Source: Rachicladosporium sp. CCFEE 5018
Lineage: Eukaryota; Ascomycota; Dothideomycetes; Cladosporiales; Cladosporiaceae
Direction of reading: 5' to 3'
Assembly (NCBI GenBank): GCA_002077045.2
Contig: KZ111185.1
Coordinates: 117,929 to 181,928 of the forward strand
DNA: 64,000 nucleotides
The translations under genes and the position numbers were made by a program. Shown one piece after another: positions 49,866 to 59,666 of the stretch (the stretch's first letter is position 1; each line of letters begins with the position of its first letter). The notes beneath the pieces are model-generated. The model did not search any database and was not told where the DNA came from. It was given only the letters and a program-made list of their open reading frames with translations.

Positions 49866-51530
49866 TCAATAGCGCGGACCATCACTCTCAGCCTTGTGCC
49901 TGGCTGCAGTAAAATTCGCCATGGGCTTGCGGAAGGGAACTACACCAGGCTCATAGTAGTAGGGCACCCTGATTCGTCTGGCAGACGGCGATCTCGAGCG
50001 GAGGGGCAGCGCGCTTGGGTCGAAAGTGTCTGCCTTGAACATAGCATACGCGAAGTCGCGCACATCGTTCTCTTCGGCGTGCACAAAGCGTCCAAGTAGT
50101 ACCATTCCGCGTCGCTTCAGCTCACGCCACTCGACGTACTTATCCGGACCAGTGCCTGGCATTGGCCACAGGTTGAGGTTGACGTCGCGCACCTGGAAGT
50201 CGACATGGTTCATCCGGAAGCTCCAGCCGGCCGTGACGATGAGTTGCGGAGCTCCGCACCAGCGTACATCTCGGGCATTGTGGTCGTCGCTCTCCCAAGG
50301 ACGTACGATGCCAATGGCCACCCGCTTCTCAGACAAAGCCCCAGCGCGGTTGAGCAAAGTGATTAGTGCCAGGTCAGTCCTGTCAGTATACTCTGGTCTG
50401 GGTGCGTTGGCGTCTTCCGTGCCAAGCCTCTCTTCGATGCTGAGTAAGTCTCGAGGGATGGTGAACTTCTCCCAGCGCGAGGGATCAGGAATATCGCCGA
50501 GATCTAGAGGATCGTGAAGACTGGTGCCCTTTCTCCATGTGCGCTTGACACATTCGCTTTCGGGGGTGGTAGGGTTTTCGGGATTGGGCTGCCTCTTGTG
50601 AATTCCCAGCCAGCCAAGCTGACACTGGAAGTCAGGGTGTGTGTCGTGATTGAGTTTAGCATGCTGATAAGCGATCATCGAGGCCAGATCATCGTCCCTC
50701 TTGAGCTCGATCAGCCGACCGCCACGGTTGTAGTGCAGGAATGGCGCTTTCTCGATCGTCTGCCCTTTTCCCATATGCTGTGCTAGCGCAATTCGAAGGC
50801 GGGTCAAGCCTGCCGCCACGTCCTTCGGCATCAATCCTGCGAGCTTGGGTTCGGTGATCTCGGAGATGCAAATACGAATCTTTGGATCGGTGCCAATGAA
50901 GTGAATTGCTGCCTCATGCAAAACGATACGTCCGTTCATGTCCCTGCACTTGCCGTCTGCATGCTCAAGCTCGGAGCCTTTGCATGGCAGGTAGCGCAGA
51001 GAGTCCACCTGCTCTGAGATCCATGTCTTCAACGCGGCCGAGTGTGTATTTCTGGCCGCTACGGAGTTGACCGACTCCTCCCCGAAATTGGTCTCGTAAT
51101 CGAAAAGCTTCGGCCAGTGCTCCATGAGGTATTGGGCAAATGCAATGTAATAGGAACCCGTGATATTGCGCTGCTCATGGGTACGTTCCTTGAAGATAGT
51201 GCGATTTTGGATCAGAAGTGCATGAATTGCATTGAGTGTCATGTCGTCCACCTTGAGGCTGAAGGCGGGTGCTCCCCCCTGCGGAGTCGTTGTCGCCGCG
51301 ATGGCCCAGGGAGACGACGGGTCCATGGCGATGGCTGTGTGTTGTTTGATTATGGACAACAGAGTGGAGCGATCAAGTGTGATTTGGTTTTGCTGCCAGC
51401 TTATCTTGGCGCCGTGAGTTTCCAGATACTTGAGGAAGGAGCGACCCACGTGTCTGTGAGAGTGTGTGCGTAGAGGAAGGTCTGGCTGGATCACGATGGG
51501 GTCGTGTGCAGCATCAGATTGAATGCTCAT
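49866..51530 (-). CDS. Hypothetical protein, 554 aa
   Basis: This is an intronless frame from the ATG at 51530 (MSIQSDAAHDPIVIQPDLPL). I do not recognise a family. The N-terminal part has LKYLETHGAKISWQQNQITL, followed by a helix-like segment, DRSTLLSIIKQHTAIAM. The middle includes GSYYIAFAQYLMEHWPKLFD and a block with several Cys (YLPCKGSELEHADGKCRDMN). The region IVLHEAAIHFIGTDPKIRIC followed by ISEITEP suggests a mixed alpha/beta domain. The C-terminus is basic and Ser-rich, SALPLRSRSPSARRIRVPYY. No signal peptide or membrane helix is visible. A frame of 554 codons with even amino-acid use supports real coding. It lies only 19 bp downstream of the next minus-strand gene, so transcripts may overlap or be co-ordinated. 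Confidence 0.7.
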   Translation of the reverse strand: MSIQSDAAHDPIVIQPDLPLRTHSHRHVGRSFLKYLETHGAKISWQQNQITLDRSTLLSIIKQHTAIAMDPSSPWAIAATTTPQGGAPAFSLKVDDMTLNAIHALLIQNRTIFKERTHEQRNITGSYYIAFAQYLMEHWPKLFDYETNFGEESVNSVAARNTHSAALKTWISEQVDSLRYLPCKGSELEHADGKCRDMNGRIVLHEAAIHFIGTDPKIRICISEITEPKLAGLMPKDVAAGLTRLRIALAQHMGKGQTIEKAPFLHYNRGGRLIELKRDDDLASMIAYQHAKLNHDTHPDFQCQLGWLGIHKRQPNPENPTTPESECVKRTWRKGTSLHDPLDLGDIPDPSRWEKFTIPRDLLSIEERLGTEDANAPRPEYTDRTDLALITLLNRAGALSEKRVAIGIVRPWESDDHNARDVRWCGAPQLIVTAGWSFRMNHVDFQVRDVNLNLWPMPGTGPDKYVEWRELKRRGMVLLGRFVHAEENDVRDFAYAMFKADTFDPSALPLRSRSPSARRIRVPYYYEPGVVPFRKPMANFTAARHKAESDGPRY

Positions 51531-51549
51531 CAAGCGCTGTTGACATGTT

Positions 51550-53124
51550 TCAGTCAGGTTGAGTGTGGTCTACCAAGTTCCCCTCTGGTGCATCGTGCAG
51601 TAACTGCTCCTGCTCGGTCGCAAGAGGTGCATTGTCGGCATGAGGGAAGCCAAAATTCTCGTTCGGCGTCCAATCCTCTGCACTTAACCCCTCCAAGGCT
51701 TCCTCCTGGTCTCGAAACAGAACGTGTCTGCCGTCGCCATCCTCTCCAGCGGCTTCCCATGTGACGCCGAAAGCCTTCTCGATCACGCCGAGCTCGTGGT
51801 CGTACTTTCGTAGCATCGCAGCAGCGATGGCATCACCCCATACCGTGCAGAACTCCAGATGATCCAGCAGTCGATGCGTGACCCGAGACTTCAGTCGCTC
51901 AAACGGCACATCTGACTCTTCTAGCAGCTGCCAGGCTCGCTTGATGTCGCCTGAGTAAGCCATCTGCTCAATGAACCAGTAGTCTCCGCGGATGCGAGTA
52001 TTCATTCGAGCATGACTTTGCAGTGTCTTTGGTCTCTGCCTTGCATCGCAGATTTTCCACTGCCGCCACTCCTCCCAGATAGCATCACTGGCTTTGCAAC
52101 GCGCCAGCACAGCAACCCACCCATGGAGGTACTGCCAGTCTTGTCGATGCAAGAAGCTGCCAAGATGATACTGCTCTTCCGTTGGCAGATCTGCATCGTC
52201 GTCGAAGCCGGTCAGTACCTGCAAGAGCTCTGATCGTCGCCAGCGGCCGTTACGAATCTCGCCCAACCCGCGATGACCTATGCTGAACTTTGCAATCACA
52301 CTTCTGAACTGGTTCCGCGACATGCCATTATCACGCTCGCGCTGCAGCCGCAGAAAGCGCTTCATTCCGCGTAGACTTCTCGCGCGAGCGGCAAACTTGA
52401 AGCCCATATGTATCAACATATCATGCGGTCGCAAACCAGCTACATTGAAGCGTGTGAATATGACAGTGATCGCCGAGAGTACATCCTTATCCGTAACATT
52501 GTTGCGGCATCTGTATAGCGCACGCATGATGGGTTCGTGAAGCAAGCACAGCTGCTCAGCAGTTTTGCGATGAAGCATAGCAACGGCCATGATACGTAGT
52601 ATGTCCCGTGGCCACTCACATCGAAGCAGTTGTGCACGCAGGACAAGCCTGACCTCCTTATATCCAGTTGCATCCTTCATCTTTTGTCTGAACGCTGTGT
52701 GGGATATTGGTGCTCCATCAGCCTCTGGCAGCCGGAGCAGTGCAGGAGGTATCACATTCTCGTTGTGAGTGCGTCCAGTGAGGACATCAGGCACCGGATT
52801 CGAAAGCTTCCGCAACACTTCATTTCGACGGTCCCTCGACTTGATCAGGATGTCGAGACTGAGCACAGCCGCACGTATGTCGTCTATGTTGCTGCTGGGG
52901 CTCCATTGCTTCATTGTGGTCCCGATTGACGTGACGAGAGCAAAACTGCCTCCCTGTTTTTGGCCCTCGCCAGCGAGAGCATCGTTAGCAAATGCGCGGC
53001 TCCCAGTTGTTGCTAAAGCCACATGGCTCCATCGTGGTGCAGTGCAGTGCCTCAGTCTTGCGCTGACATTACTACGAGAATGCAGGCAAGCGAGGCAGAC
53101 AAGACTGCTTCGCCTGACCGGCAT
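51550..53124 (-). CDS. Probable mitochondrial helical-repeat protein, 524 aa
   Basis: This intronless protein starts at the ATG at 53124. Its N-terminus, MPVRRSSLVCLACLHSRSNV then SARLRHC, is rich in Arg and Ser with no acidic residues for about 45 positions, as in a mitochondrial presequence. The remainder is helical and Arg/Leu-rich. Segments such as DKDVLSAITVIFTRFNVAGL, RPHDMLIHMGFKFAARARSL and GDIKRAWQLLEESDVPFERL resemble degenerate PPR-type helical pairs. The acidic C-terminus ends EGNLVDHTQPD. It is built like the larger protein at 3099-5900 but the two do not align obviously by eye. A role in mitochondrial gene expression is an inference from architecture only. Confidence 0.68.
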   Translation of the reverse strand: MPVRRSSLVCLACLHSRSNVSARLRHCTAPRWSHVALATTGSRAFANDALAGEGQKQGGSFALVTSIGTTMKQWSPSSNIDDIRAAVLSLDILIKSRDRRNEVLRKLSNPVPDVLTGRTHNENVIPPALLRLPEADGAPISHTAFRQKMKDATGYKEVRLVLRAQLLRCEWPRDILRIMAVAMLHRKTAEQLCLLHEPIMRALYRCRNNVTDKDVLSAITVIFTRFNVAGLRPHDMLIHMGFKFAARARSLRGMKRFLRLQRERDNGMSRNQFRSVIAKFSIGHRGLGEIRNGRWRRSELLQVLTGFDDDADLPTEEQYHLGSFLHRQDWQYLHGWVAVLARCKASDAIWEEWRQWKICDARQRPKTLQSHARMNTRIRGDYWFIEQMAYSGDIKRAWQLLEESDVPFERLKSRVTHRLLDHLEFCTVWGDAIAAAMLRKYDHELGVIEKAFGVTWEAAGEDGDGRHVLFRDQEEALEGLSAEDWTPNENFGFPHADNAPLATEQEQLLHDAPEGNLVDHTQPD

Positions 53125-53411
53125 CGACCTTCAAACACTGGCGTGAGGGCGAAGTGTTCTGGGATGTAAACTCCATTCAATCGTGCTCACTGTGGTCGGG
53201 TTGGCAGTCATCGTGTGGAGAAGCGCCACAGCCGCCACCTTAAATTCCAACTCTACCATTGCCGTGAACTTTCGACATTCACCTCTTGGCATTAGATATA
53301 TAATACTGGACAGCATCGACAATCAAACATTGTAGAGGCTATCCAATCAAGGAATCAGATCCAGCAGCAGATATTGTGCGTCTGAATAGTCCACCTGCTC
53401 CAAGTGACAAC

Positions 53412-55133
53412 ATGAGTCCATCAGCCATCGATCCTGCCGCAGCGCATGAACCGCCGCATCGTTTCATCGAGAACGAGGGCTATGTTGCGCTGCCAGTCCA
53501 AGCCAGCACAGCAGACACAACCAATGATGGACATGAGGAGACGAATGCCGAAGATGATGCTGAGCAAGACGAAGACTTCGACGACCTCTGCGAACCATCC
53601 GACGATGGCTGCTCAGACACTGAACTCCAGGCATCAAACCCTTCAGACTACACCAAAGCCTACAATCGGCAACGGCGCAATAACGACAACGCGGTCCCGG
53701 AATCCCAGAAACCAAAAGCTAATCCACAGCTCAACACTCGAGCAGCTGTCGACGATCACATCAAATCGCTGTCAGCTCACACTGCCAAGCTGAAGTTGTC
53801 CAACACTGAAGCTGGACTGGGTGGCAAAGGTCATGGAGGTGCCGAGAAGAGCGATCGTGCGACAAGTGAGCAAGTCCTGGATCCACGCACCCGGATGATT
53901 CTGCTGCAGATGCTCAATCGTAACATCGTCAGCGAGATTAACGGAGTCATTTCGACGGGTAAGGAGGCGAATGTCTATCACAGCACGACCATTCCGCAGT
54001 CAGAGGACGCCGCAATGCCACTTCATCGCGCCATCAAAGTCTACAAGACGAGTATTCTTGTCTTCAAGGATCGAGACAAGTACGTCTCGGGAGAGCATCG
54101 CTTCAAACAGGGCTACAATAAGTCTTCGAATCGAGCCAAGGTCAAGGTCTGGGCCGAGAAGGAGTACCGGAATCTGCGGCGTCTACACGCTGCTGGTATT
54201 CCGTGTCCTGAGCCACTCTATCTCAAAGCTCACGTGCTCGTCATGTCATTTCTGGGGTCCGGCAAGGGTGTCGCAGCTCCCAGATTACGGGATGTGCAGT
54301 TCGAAGAAGACACCTCCGACTTGGTGGCGCAGCGATGGCGAGAAGTATACGTCACGCTACTCACGTATATGCGCATGATGTACCAGATATGCCATCTCGT
54401 ACACGCAGATCTGAGTGAGTACAACTTGCTGTACCATAGCAAGCAGCTTTACATGATCGATGTGAGTCAGAGCGTGGAACATGATCACCCGCGATCACTT
54501 GAATTCTTGCGTATGGATATTAAGAATGTGTCGGACTTCTTCACAAGGAAAGGCGTCAACACGCTTCCAGAGCGAAGAGTGTTTGACTTTGTAACTTCTT
54601 CTCACGGAGGCAGGGATCTGACGGCTATGAGCAAGACTGTGGAAGACCTTCTTGCTGACCCAGCCAACGCCGAAGATGTGGAGAACGGCACCAGTAGCAA
54701 GGACGTCGACAATGAAGTCTTCCGGCAGCAGTATATCCCACAGAATTTGCAGCAGGTGTACGACATCGAGCGCGATGCGGAGACTATACATGAAGGCAAG
54801 GGTGAATCGCTTGTGTACAAGAACCTGCTGGCTCCCGGCACCGACCAGCCGAGGAAGCTAGCTGCGGATGCTGAGACTCCGGGTGAAGGCGACAGTGGCA
54901 CCGACGATGATGATGAGGACAGCGGTAGCGACGAAGCTCTCGACGAGAATGGCGAGCCGATATGGGTAGAGCGCGAAGACGGCAAGCCACGAGGCAAGCG
55001 ATTTGAAGATAAGGAGGAGCGAAAGGCGCACAAGCTGTTGGTGAAGGAGGAGAAGCGGGAGAAGCGAACGACGAAGCTGCCCAAGCACATGAAGAAGAAA
55101 CTCATTAGCCAAGGCAGCAGAGGGAAGAAGTAG
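53412..55133 (+). CDS. RIO1: Atypical serine kinase/ATPase Rio1
   Basis: RIO1 acts in the final cytoplasmic maturation of the 40S ribosomal subunit (20S to 18S rRNA step) and has nuclear roles in rDNA and cell-cycle control. The intronless frame starts at the ATG at 53412 (MSPSAIDPAAAHEPPHRFIE), giving 573 aa. An upstream in-frame GTG is not a start. The nucleotide loop is STGKEANVYHSTT. The conserved RAIKVYKTSILVFKDRDKYV and SGEHRFKQGY carry the catalytic Lys. KVWAEKEYRNLRRLHAAGIP precedes the catalytic loop HADLSEYNLLYH, and the metal-binding loop is MIDVSQSVEHDHPRSLEFLR. The N-terminal 130 residues are acidic. The C-terminus is acidic, then strongly basic (KEERKAHKLLVKEEKREKRT), typical for Rio1. 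Confidence 0.96.
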   Translation: MSPSAIDPAAAHEPPHRFIENEGYVALPVQASTADTTNDGHEETNAEDDAEQDEDFDDLCEPSDDGCSDTELQASNPSDYTKAYNRQRRNNDNAVPESQKPKANPQLNTRAAVDDHIKSLSAHTAKLKLSNTEAGLGGKGHGGAEKSDRATSEQVLDPRTRMILLQMLNRNIVSEINGVISTGKEANVYHSTTIPQSEDAAMPLHRAIKVYKTSILVFKDRDKYVSGEHRFKQGYNKSSNRAKVKVWAEKEYRNLRRLHAAGIPCPEPLYLKAHVLVMSFLGSGKGVAAPRLRDVQFEEDTSDLVAQRWREVYVTLLTYMRMMYQICHLVHADLSEYNLLYHSKQLYMIDVSQSVEHDHPRSLEFLRMDIKNVSDFFTRKGVNTLPERRVFDFVTSSHGGRDLTAMSKTVEDLLADPANAEDVENGTSSKDVDNEVFRQQYIPQNLQQVYDIERDAETIHEGKGESLVYKNLLAPGTDQPRKLAADAETPGEGDSGTDDDDEDSGSDEALDENGEPIWVEREDGKPRGKRFEDKEERKAHKLLVKEEKREKRTTKLPKHMKKKLISQGSRGKK

Positions 55134-55595
55134 TGGTGTATGAATTCTTTGGTCCTCGTGCCAAACACCGACTGATTTCCCCATTTCACCTTTGCACACC
55201 GGCAGTCCTGCCTACCCCGATGGCGAGGCACGTGTGTCGCTCGTCGACGGCTGCCGATCATCGATGGCAGTCTGCGTGACTGACTATGCAGTTGGCGACG
55301 TGTAGAGCACGTCATGCATAGCGATCAACACCGGTTGTGCAGAGCACATGGCTTGACGCAGAAAGGCTAGTCAAGTAGGTGCATAGACCTGAAGCCAGCC
55401 TTGGCTGGTGCACCAAGCCGCCACCTGTGATAGGGCATCCTTCTCACCCGCGAGGCGACTAGGGTAATGCGCGTGCCAGATGATGCAGTGCTGGTGGCTG
55501 TATGCTGCTCGTCCACTGCTGCATGGATGGCGTGCATTGACGTGAGTAGTCGGCAATGAGTCCGATTCGTGAATCCATCAGTGGTCCCGTCCTGC
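55134..55595. other. Intergenic between convergent genes
   Basis: This 462-bp region lies between the 3' ends of RIO1 and a coiled-coil protein gene. I see no coding, RNA or repeat signal. Confidence 0.55.
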
Positions 55596-56201
55596 TCACA
55601 CCAACCCTCTCTCCCTCTTCGCAGCTCCTTCCATCCGTCTCACGGTAATTTCAACGTCACGTAACCGTTCCTCCCACTCTGCCCACTTCTCGCCCATGCC
55701 CAGCACGCCAACGGCGTACCACTGTTCCACTACAGCAGCACTTCGCGCTCGCAACTCAGCGAATTCGCGAGCTTGCTGCTGCTGTCTGTCTGAAGCCTTC
55801 GAGATCCGTGGTTGCAAGGCAGAAAGGGCAGTCAAAGGTGCAGCGTCCGGGACCGATAATGTTTGCAGTGTGTTCAATTGCGCGGAAACACTTTCGTAGA
55901 GACGAGCGTGAGATACAACTAAAGCTGCTAGAGCTGTAGGTGGAAGTGTAACATTAGATTTGGGCGGAGACAGGACTTCAGGATGTTTGGCTTGAAGTTG
56001 CAGGACCTCGTTCACGGCTCCAGATCGCGATGCGAGAGACTGAAGCTGCCGCTGTAGGTCCTTGATTTGTGCTGCAGGGTGTGAGCCATGAGTTTGTGTC
56101 GGCGATGGTAGTCCAATTCTGGCGCTGTCATCCCCATGGATAGCGAAGGTGAGACGCTTGAGGCGTGCTTGCAGATCTTGGACCGTCTGATGGTCGGTCA
56201 T
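55596..56201 (-). CDS. Coiled-coil protein, possibly dynactin p24 (RO-10-like)
   Basis: This intronless 201-aa protein starts at the ATG at 56201 (MTDHQTVQDLQARLKRLTFA). It is almost all helical: DLQARLKRLTFAIHG is followed by QIKDLQRQLQSLASRSGAVN, then LAALVVSHARLYESVSAQLN and SKASDRQQQQAREFAELRAR. The C-terminal helix is KWAEWEERLRDVEITVRRME. The size, the opening heptads and the final W-x-x-W-E-x-R-L-R-x-x-E pattern fit the p22/p24 dynactin shoulder subunit, called RO-10 in Neurospora. Divergence in this family is high, so I hold the assignment loosely. Other small coiled-coil adaptors remain possible. It is convergent with RIO1. Confidence 0.6.
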   Translation of the reverse strand: MTDHQTVQDLQARLKRLTFAIHGDDSARIGLPSPTQTHGSHPAAQIKDLQRQLQSLASRSGAVNEVLQLQAKHPEVLSPPKSNVTLPPTALAALVVSHARLYESVSAQLNTLQTLSVPDAAPLTALSALQPRISKASDRQQQQAREFAELRARSAAVVEQWYAVGVLGMGEKWAEWEERLRDVEITVRRMEGAAKRERGLV

Positions 56202-56665
56202 TGTGTCTTGATCGAAGTAATGGTATAGGTTTGTTGGCAGGATCCAGCACCGTTCCTCAGCCTCCGTTCATCTCGCTACCAACGACGTATATATCAATCT
56301 CAACTCGTCTCATGGCTTTGTGCGGACGGCTGGATCCCGCAGTCAACGCGGGATGGCAGTCCACGACTCGGTAAGCCGAGCGCGCCGAGTGCAACAACTT
56401 CGGCCTTGGCGCGAACCCTTGGTAGTTGAGATGGCGTCTTTGCGACTGAAAGTCGCATATCGCAATCCCGGCAGCCTTCGATCCTCTCTGCCATACTCCA
56501 TTCAAACATTAGACTCGCCTACCCATCGCTACCTTCTCCCACTCTTCCACCTCTCTTTCAACCGACGGCACAACCGTCAACGCTCACGCTACGTGCACAC
56601 GACCAATGCCGCCCTCGCGATAGGCTACTTCTGGTTCGGATCGCCAATAGGCGCAGACTAATACA
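56202..56665. other. Intergenic, divergent promoter region
   Basis: This 464-bp region lies between the divergent coiled-coil and amino-acid transporter genes. A 113-codon plus-strand frame (56320-56661) ends four bases before the transporter ATG and has no family likeness. The region most likely holds the two promoters. Confidence 0.5.
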
Positions 56666-58326
56666 ATGGCCTCATACGCTGCCATCCCTGGCGAGGCAAC
56701 AGGATACGACTCTCGCTCACCATCGCTCGCCTCGAATGGCCGACGGCGACATCGCAAGGAGAATGGCGTGGCAGGGAATGCATCATGGGCGTCCTCGGTG
56801 ATCAACCTGTTGAACACGATCGTTGGGGCAGGAGTGCTGGCAATGCCGCATGCCATGTCGAATATGGGCATAGTGCTGGGGACACTCATCATACTCTGGG
56901 CTGGGCTCACGGCGGGCTTTGGACTGTATCTGCAAACACAGTGCGCACGATACCTGGACCGAGGAGCATCGAGCTTCTTCGCGCTCAGTCAGATCACATA
57001 CCCGAATGCGGCGGTGCTGTTTGACGCGGCGATATCGATCAAGTGCTTCGGCGTTGGTGTGAGCTACCTGATCATCATTGGAGACCTCATGCCGGGAGTA
57101 GTGCGCGGGTTCGGGGATCCTGGCAATGCATCTTACTTGGTCGATCGCCACTTCTGGGTAACGGCGTTCATGTAAGCAAAAGGAATTTCGATGGACCACG
57201 TGCAAGCATGCTGATCTCATCACTAGGCTCATCGTCATCCCTCTGTCATTCTTGCGACGGCTTGACAGTCTTAAGTACACTTCAGTCATCGCGCTTGTCT
57301 CGATCGCCTACCTGGTGGTCCTCGTTGTCTACCACTTTGCTGCAGGCGACACGCTCGCTGAGCGCGGCAATGTCGACGTAGTGCGCGCGAAAGGCGTCAT
57401 CGAAGTCCTCGCATCGTTCCCAGTCATCGTCTTCGCATACACATGCCACCAGAACGTGAGTCAATGGGCCAACACCATCAAATGAGCAAGTCACTGACTA
57501 CTGCCAGATGTTCTCCATTCTCAACGAGATCAAGGACAACCGCCATATCCGCACAACAGGCGTCGTCACGGCTTCCATCGGCACTGCGGCCAGCATATAC
57601 GTCCTTGTTGCGATCACAGGCTACCTTTCATTCGGTGATAACGTTGTCGGCAACATCGTCTCGCAGTATATCCCGAACCTCGCAAGTACGGTTGGTCGCG
57701 CAGCTATTGTCGTCCTGGTCATGTTCTCCTACCCGCTTCAGGTTCACCCTTGCCGCGCCAGCGTCGACGCTGTCAGCAAGTGGCGTCCCGCCTCAAAGCG
57801 AGCGCAGGAGTTTACCCCGGCATCCGGTAGTCCCAGCAGGAGTTCGTTGCTCAACCAGTCATCTGGCAAAGTACCCAGCCGATCCAAGCCTGAGGAGATG
57901 TCAGAGCTGCGCTTTGCCGTCATCACGACGAGCATCATCATTCTGTCGTACATCGTCGCCATGACGGTCAGCAGCCTGGACAAAGTGCTGGCTTATGTCG
58001 GCTCTACTGGCAGTACCTCGATCTCGTTCATTTTGCCCGGTTTGTTCTACTACAAGATCAGCAGCCCAGACTCCCCACATCACCAGCGGCTGATGAAGGA
58101 AGATGACGATGAAGACTACGATGGTTCATCGTCAGAGTCAGGGGATGAGGCAGGTTCGCCGATTACTGCACCAGGCAGTTGGCGGGACGCTTGGAACCCC
58201 AAAGCGAAAGGACGACAGTACCGCAGGGATTTACTGCGCAAGCTCAGTCTAGCACTCGCATTCTATGGCTTGTGCGTCATGGTGACATGCCTGGGAATCA
58301 ACACATATCTCAATGCACAGCACTAG
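56666..58326 (+). CDS. Vacuolar amino-acid transporter, AVT6/AVT7 type
   Basis: This member of the amino acid/auxin permease (AAAP) family probably exports acidic or neutral amino acids from the vacuole. Three exons (56666-57171, 57227-57455, 57508-58326) with introns of 55 and 52 bp encode 517 aa. The first helix block, SSVINLLNTIVGAGVLAMPH, followed by AMSNMGIVLG, is diagnostic. Conserved blocks include SYLIIIGDLMPGVV, IPLSFLRRLDSLKYTSVIAL, FPVIVFAYTCHQNMFSILNE and VLVAITGYLSFGDNVVGNIV. About eleven membrane helices are present. A hydrophilic loop before the last helix holds the acidic run KEDDDEDYDGSSSESGDEAG, a plausible casein-kinase target. The hydrophilic N-terminus without a signal peptide is typical. 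Confidence 0.94.
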
Positions 58327-58383
58327 ATCGAAAATATTATTTACTTCACCTCCGCTGCCATTGGCAGGCCGCCTCGCCGCTGC

Positions 58384-58899
58384 TCATATTCGCCCGGCCT
58401 TCTCACTAGCCGACTCTGACAACTGCTCGACTATCGCATCTCCACGCGTACTCGCCTGGATCCGAGCCCTTCTGATACGACGAAGCTCAATGTCGGTCTT
58501 GCCAGTCACGCACCACGTGATCAGCACCATGATTGTAGCCATTCCGACGAAGCCCATTGCAATTGCGAAAGATGTCTCATAACGCGGCGCATAGCGGGAG
58601 TTGAAGAGCTGCGCGCCAACAGCACCGCCGATCTGGCCGTAGCTGTTGGCGAAGGCGATTGCGAACGCGGATCCAGTCGCACCATTGATTGTCTGCACTC
58701 GCCACGGCCACATCATGATGTACCAAGCGGTCGAGAAGCCACCTGCTAGCAGTCTCGCGGCGTACACACCGCCGACATTCGGGTACGTGGAACTGACAGC
58801 GTAGCAAGCCATGATGGATATCATGAACGAGACTGTGATCGTGAAGGCTATGACTGGTGCATCGCAGTGGCTGAGCGTGGACTGGGCGAACCACGGCAT
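58384..58899 (-). pseudogene. C-terminal relic of an MFS transporter
   Basis: The frame encodes about 170 residues matching the last four or five helices of an allantoate-permease (Dal5-type) major-facilitator transporter. It contains VIAFTITVSFMISIMACYAV, YAARLLAGGFSTAWYIMMWP, VQTINGATGSAFAIAFANSY and GFVGMATIMVLITWCVTGK. The typical cytosolic tail follows (DIELRRIRRARIQASTRGD). Such transporters have about 500 residues; the N-terminal two thirds are missing. Upstream on the same strand, before the ABM gene at 59223, there is no room or likeness for them. The fragment is therefore a truncation rather than an intron effect. The ATG at 58899 is only the first in the preserved piece. Confidence 0.75.
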
Positions 58900-59222
58900 T
58901 GGGCCTGTGCGTATCTCCTGTGATGTAGCCGGTATGTATCTGAACTGACACGTATGTCCAGGCTTGGAGACTGCTGTATCTCCGTATGGTACTGATATAG
59001 TCAGTCTGCGGAATAGTCACAAGCGCTATCTGTACGATCCAGGTAGCATTGTTATGGTGCATTCGGATCATGAGCATGCCACGGTCGGGGATCTCCTCGC
59101 TGCGGTGGATGGATACAAGAGACTCATCGCCGCCGTACTAGCGTAAAGCAGTATCGCATGCTTCGACCATAGATGCGAGAAGCGTGACTACAATACTCAG
59201 TGACTGCAATTATACCGCGGAC
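58900..59222. other. Intergenic upstream of MFS relic
   Basis: This 323-bp region lies between the MFS relic and the ABM gene. On the minus strand the relic's frame stays open for a short way upstream without clear transporter likeness. A 60-codon plus-strand frame is probably chance. I see nothing else. Confidence 0.45.
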
Positions 59223-59666
59223 CTACAGTCTAGAAGTGAACCCTCCCCGCCGTGCTAGAACATGAATGACAGGGGGCGCTAGCAAGAGGTCCTGCTTTGA
59301 AAGCTCGCCTTGAAACTTCCGGAAAGGCTCACTTCCGCCATGTTCCTTCAACGCCTGCTTGTGCTTGTACCTTGAGCCAGTCAGCGAGATGGTCTCCCAA
59401 GCTTCCACAAGTATTGCATACCTCTCAACCATGCAGATGGTGTCAGTGCCTTCTTTGCTCGGTCGTAGGGAAGAGTAGATCTCGTAGCGGTCGGTGCCCT
59501 GTTCGTTCTGCTCGACGTGATTTGCAGCCTCGTGGATCAGATCTAGCACCTGTTCTCATTCAGCATTCAAGCCGCTACAGTGGGTGTTTGAACGTCGGCC
59601 TACCTTCTGAGTTTGACCTTGCCGCGGCCGCATCAGTGCGACGATGTTCACTTCACTTGATGACAT
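59223..59666 (-). CDS. Antibiotic biosynthesis monooxygenase (ABM) domain protein
   Basis: This is a small dimeric alpha-beta-barrel protein of the ABM/YgiN group, related to quinol and polyketide monooxygenases that use no cofactor. Three exons (59666-59604, 59549-59422, 59370-59223) with introns of 54 and 51 bp encode 112 aa, the normal size. The protein starts MSSSEVNIVALMRPRQGQTQ. It continues VLDLIHEAANHVEQNEQGTD then RYEIYSSL, and after the second splice RYKHKQALKEHGGSEPFRKF. It ends LAPPVIHVLARRGGFTSRL. The pattern E-x-G-T-x-x-Y-E, E-R-Y-x-x-x-x-A-L-x-x-H and the final G-G-F-x-S-R-L are diagnostic. The second intron keeps the frame open when unspliced, adding 17 foreign residues, so the naive frame hides the real protein. 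Confidence 0.9.

Noticed and set aside
56320..56661. 113-codon plus-strand frame before the amino-acid transporter
   Set aside because: It ends four bases before the transporter ATG and looks like leader sequence without protein character.
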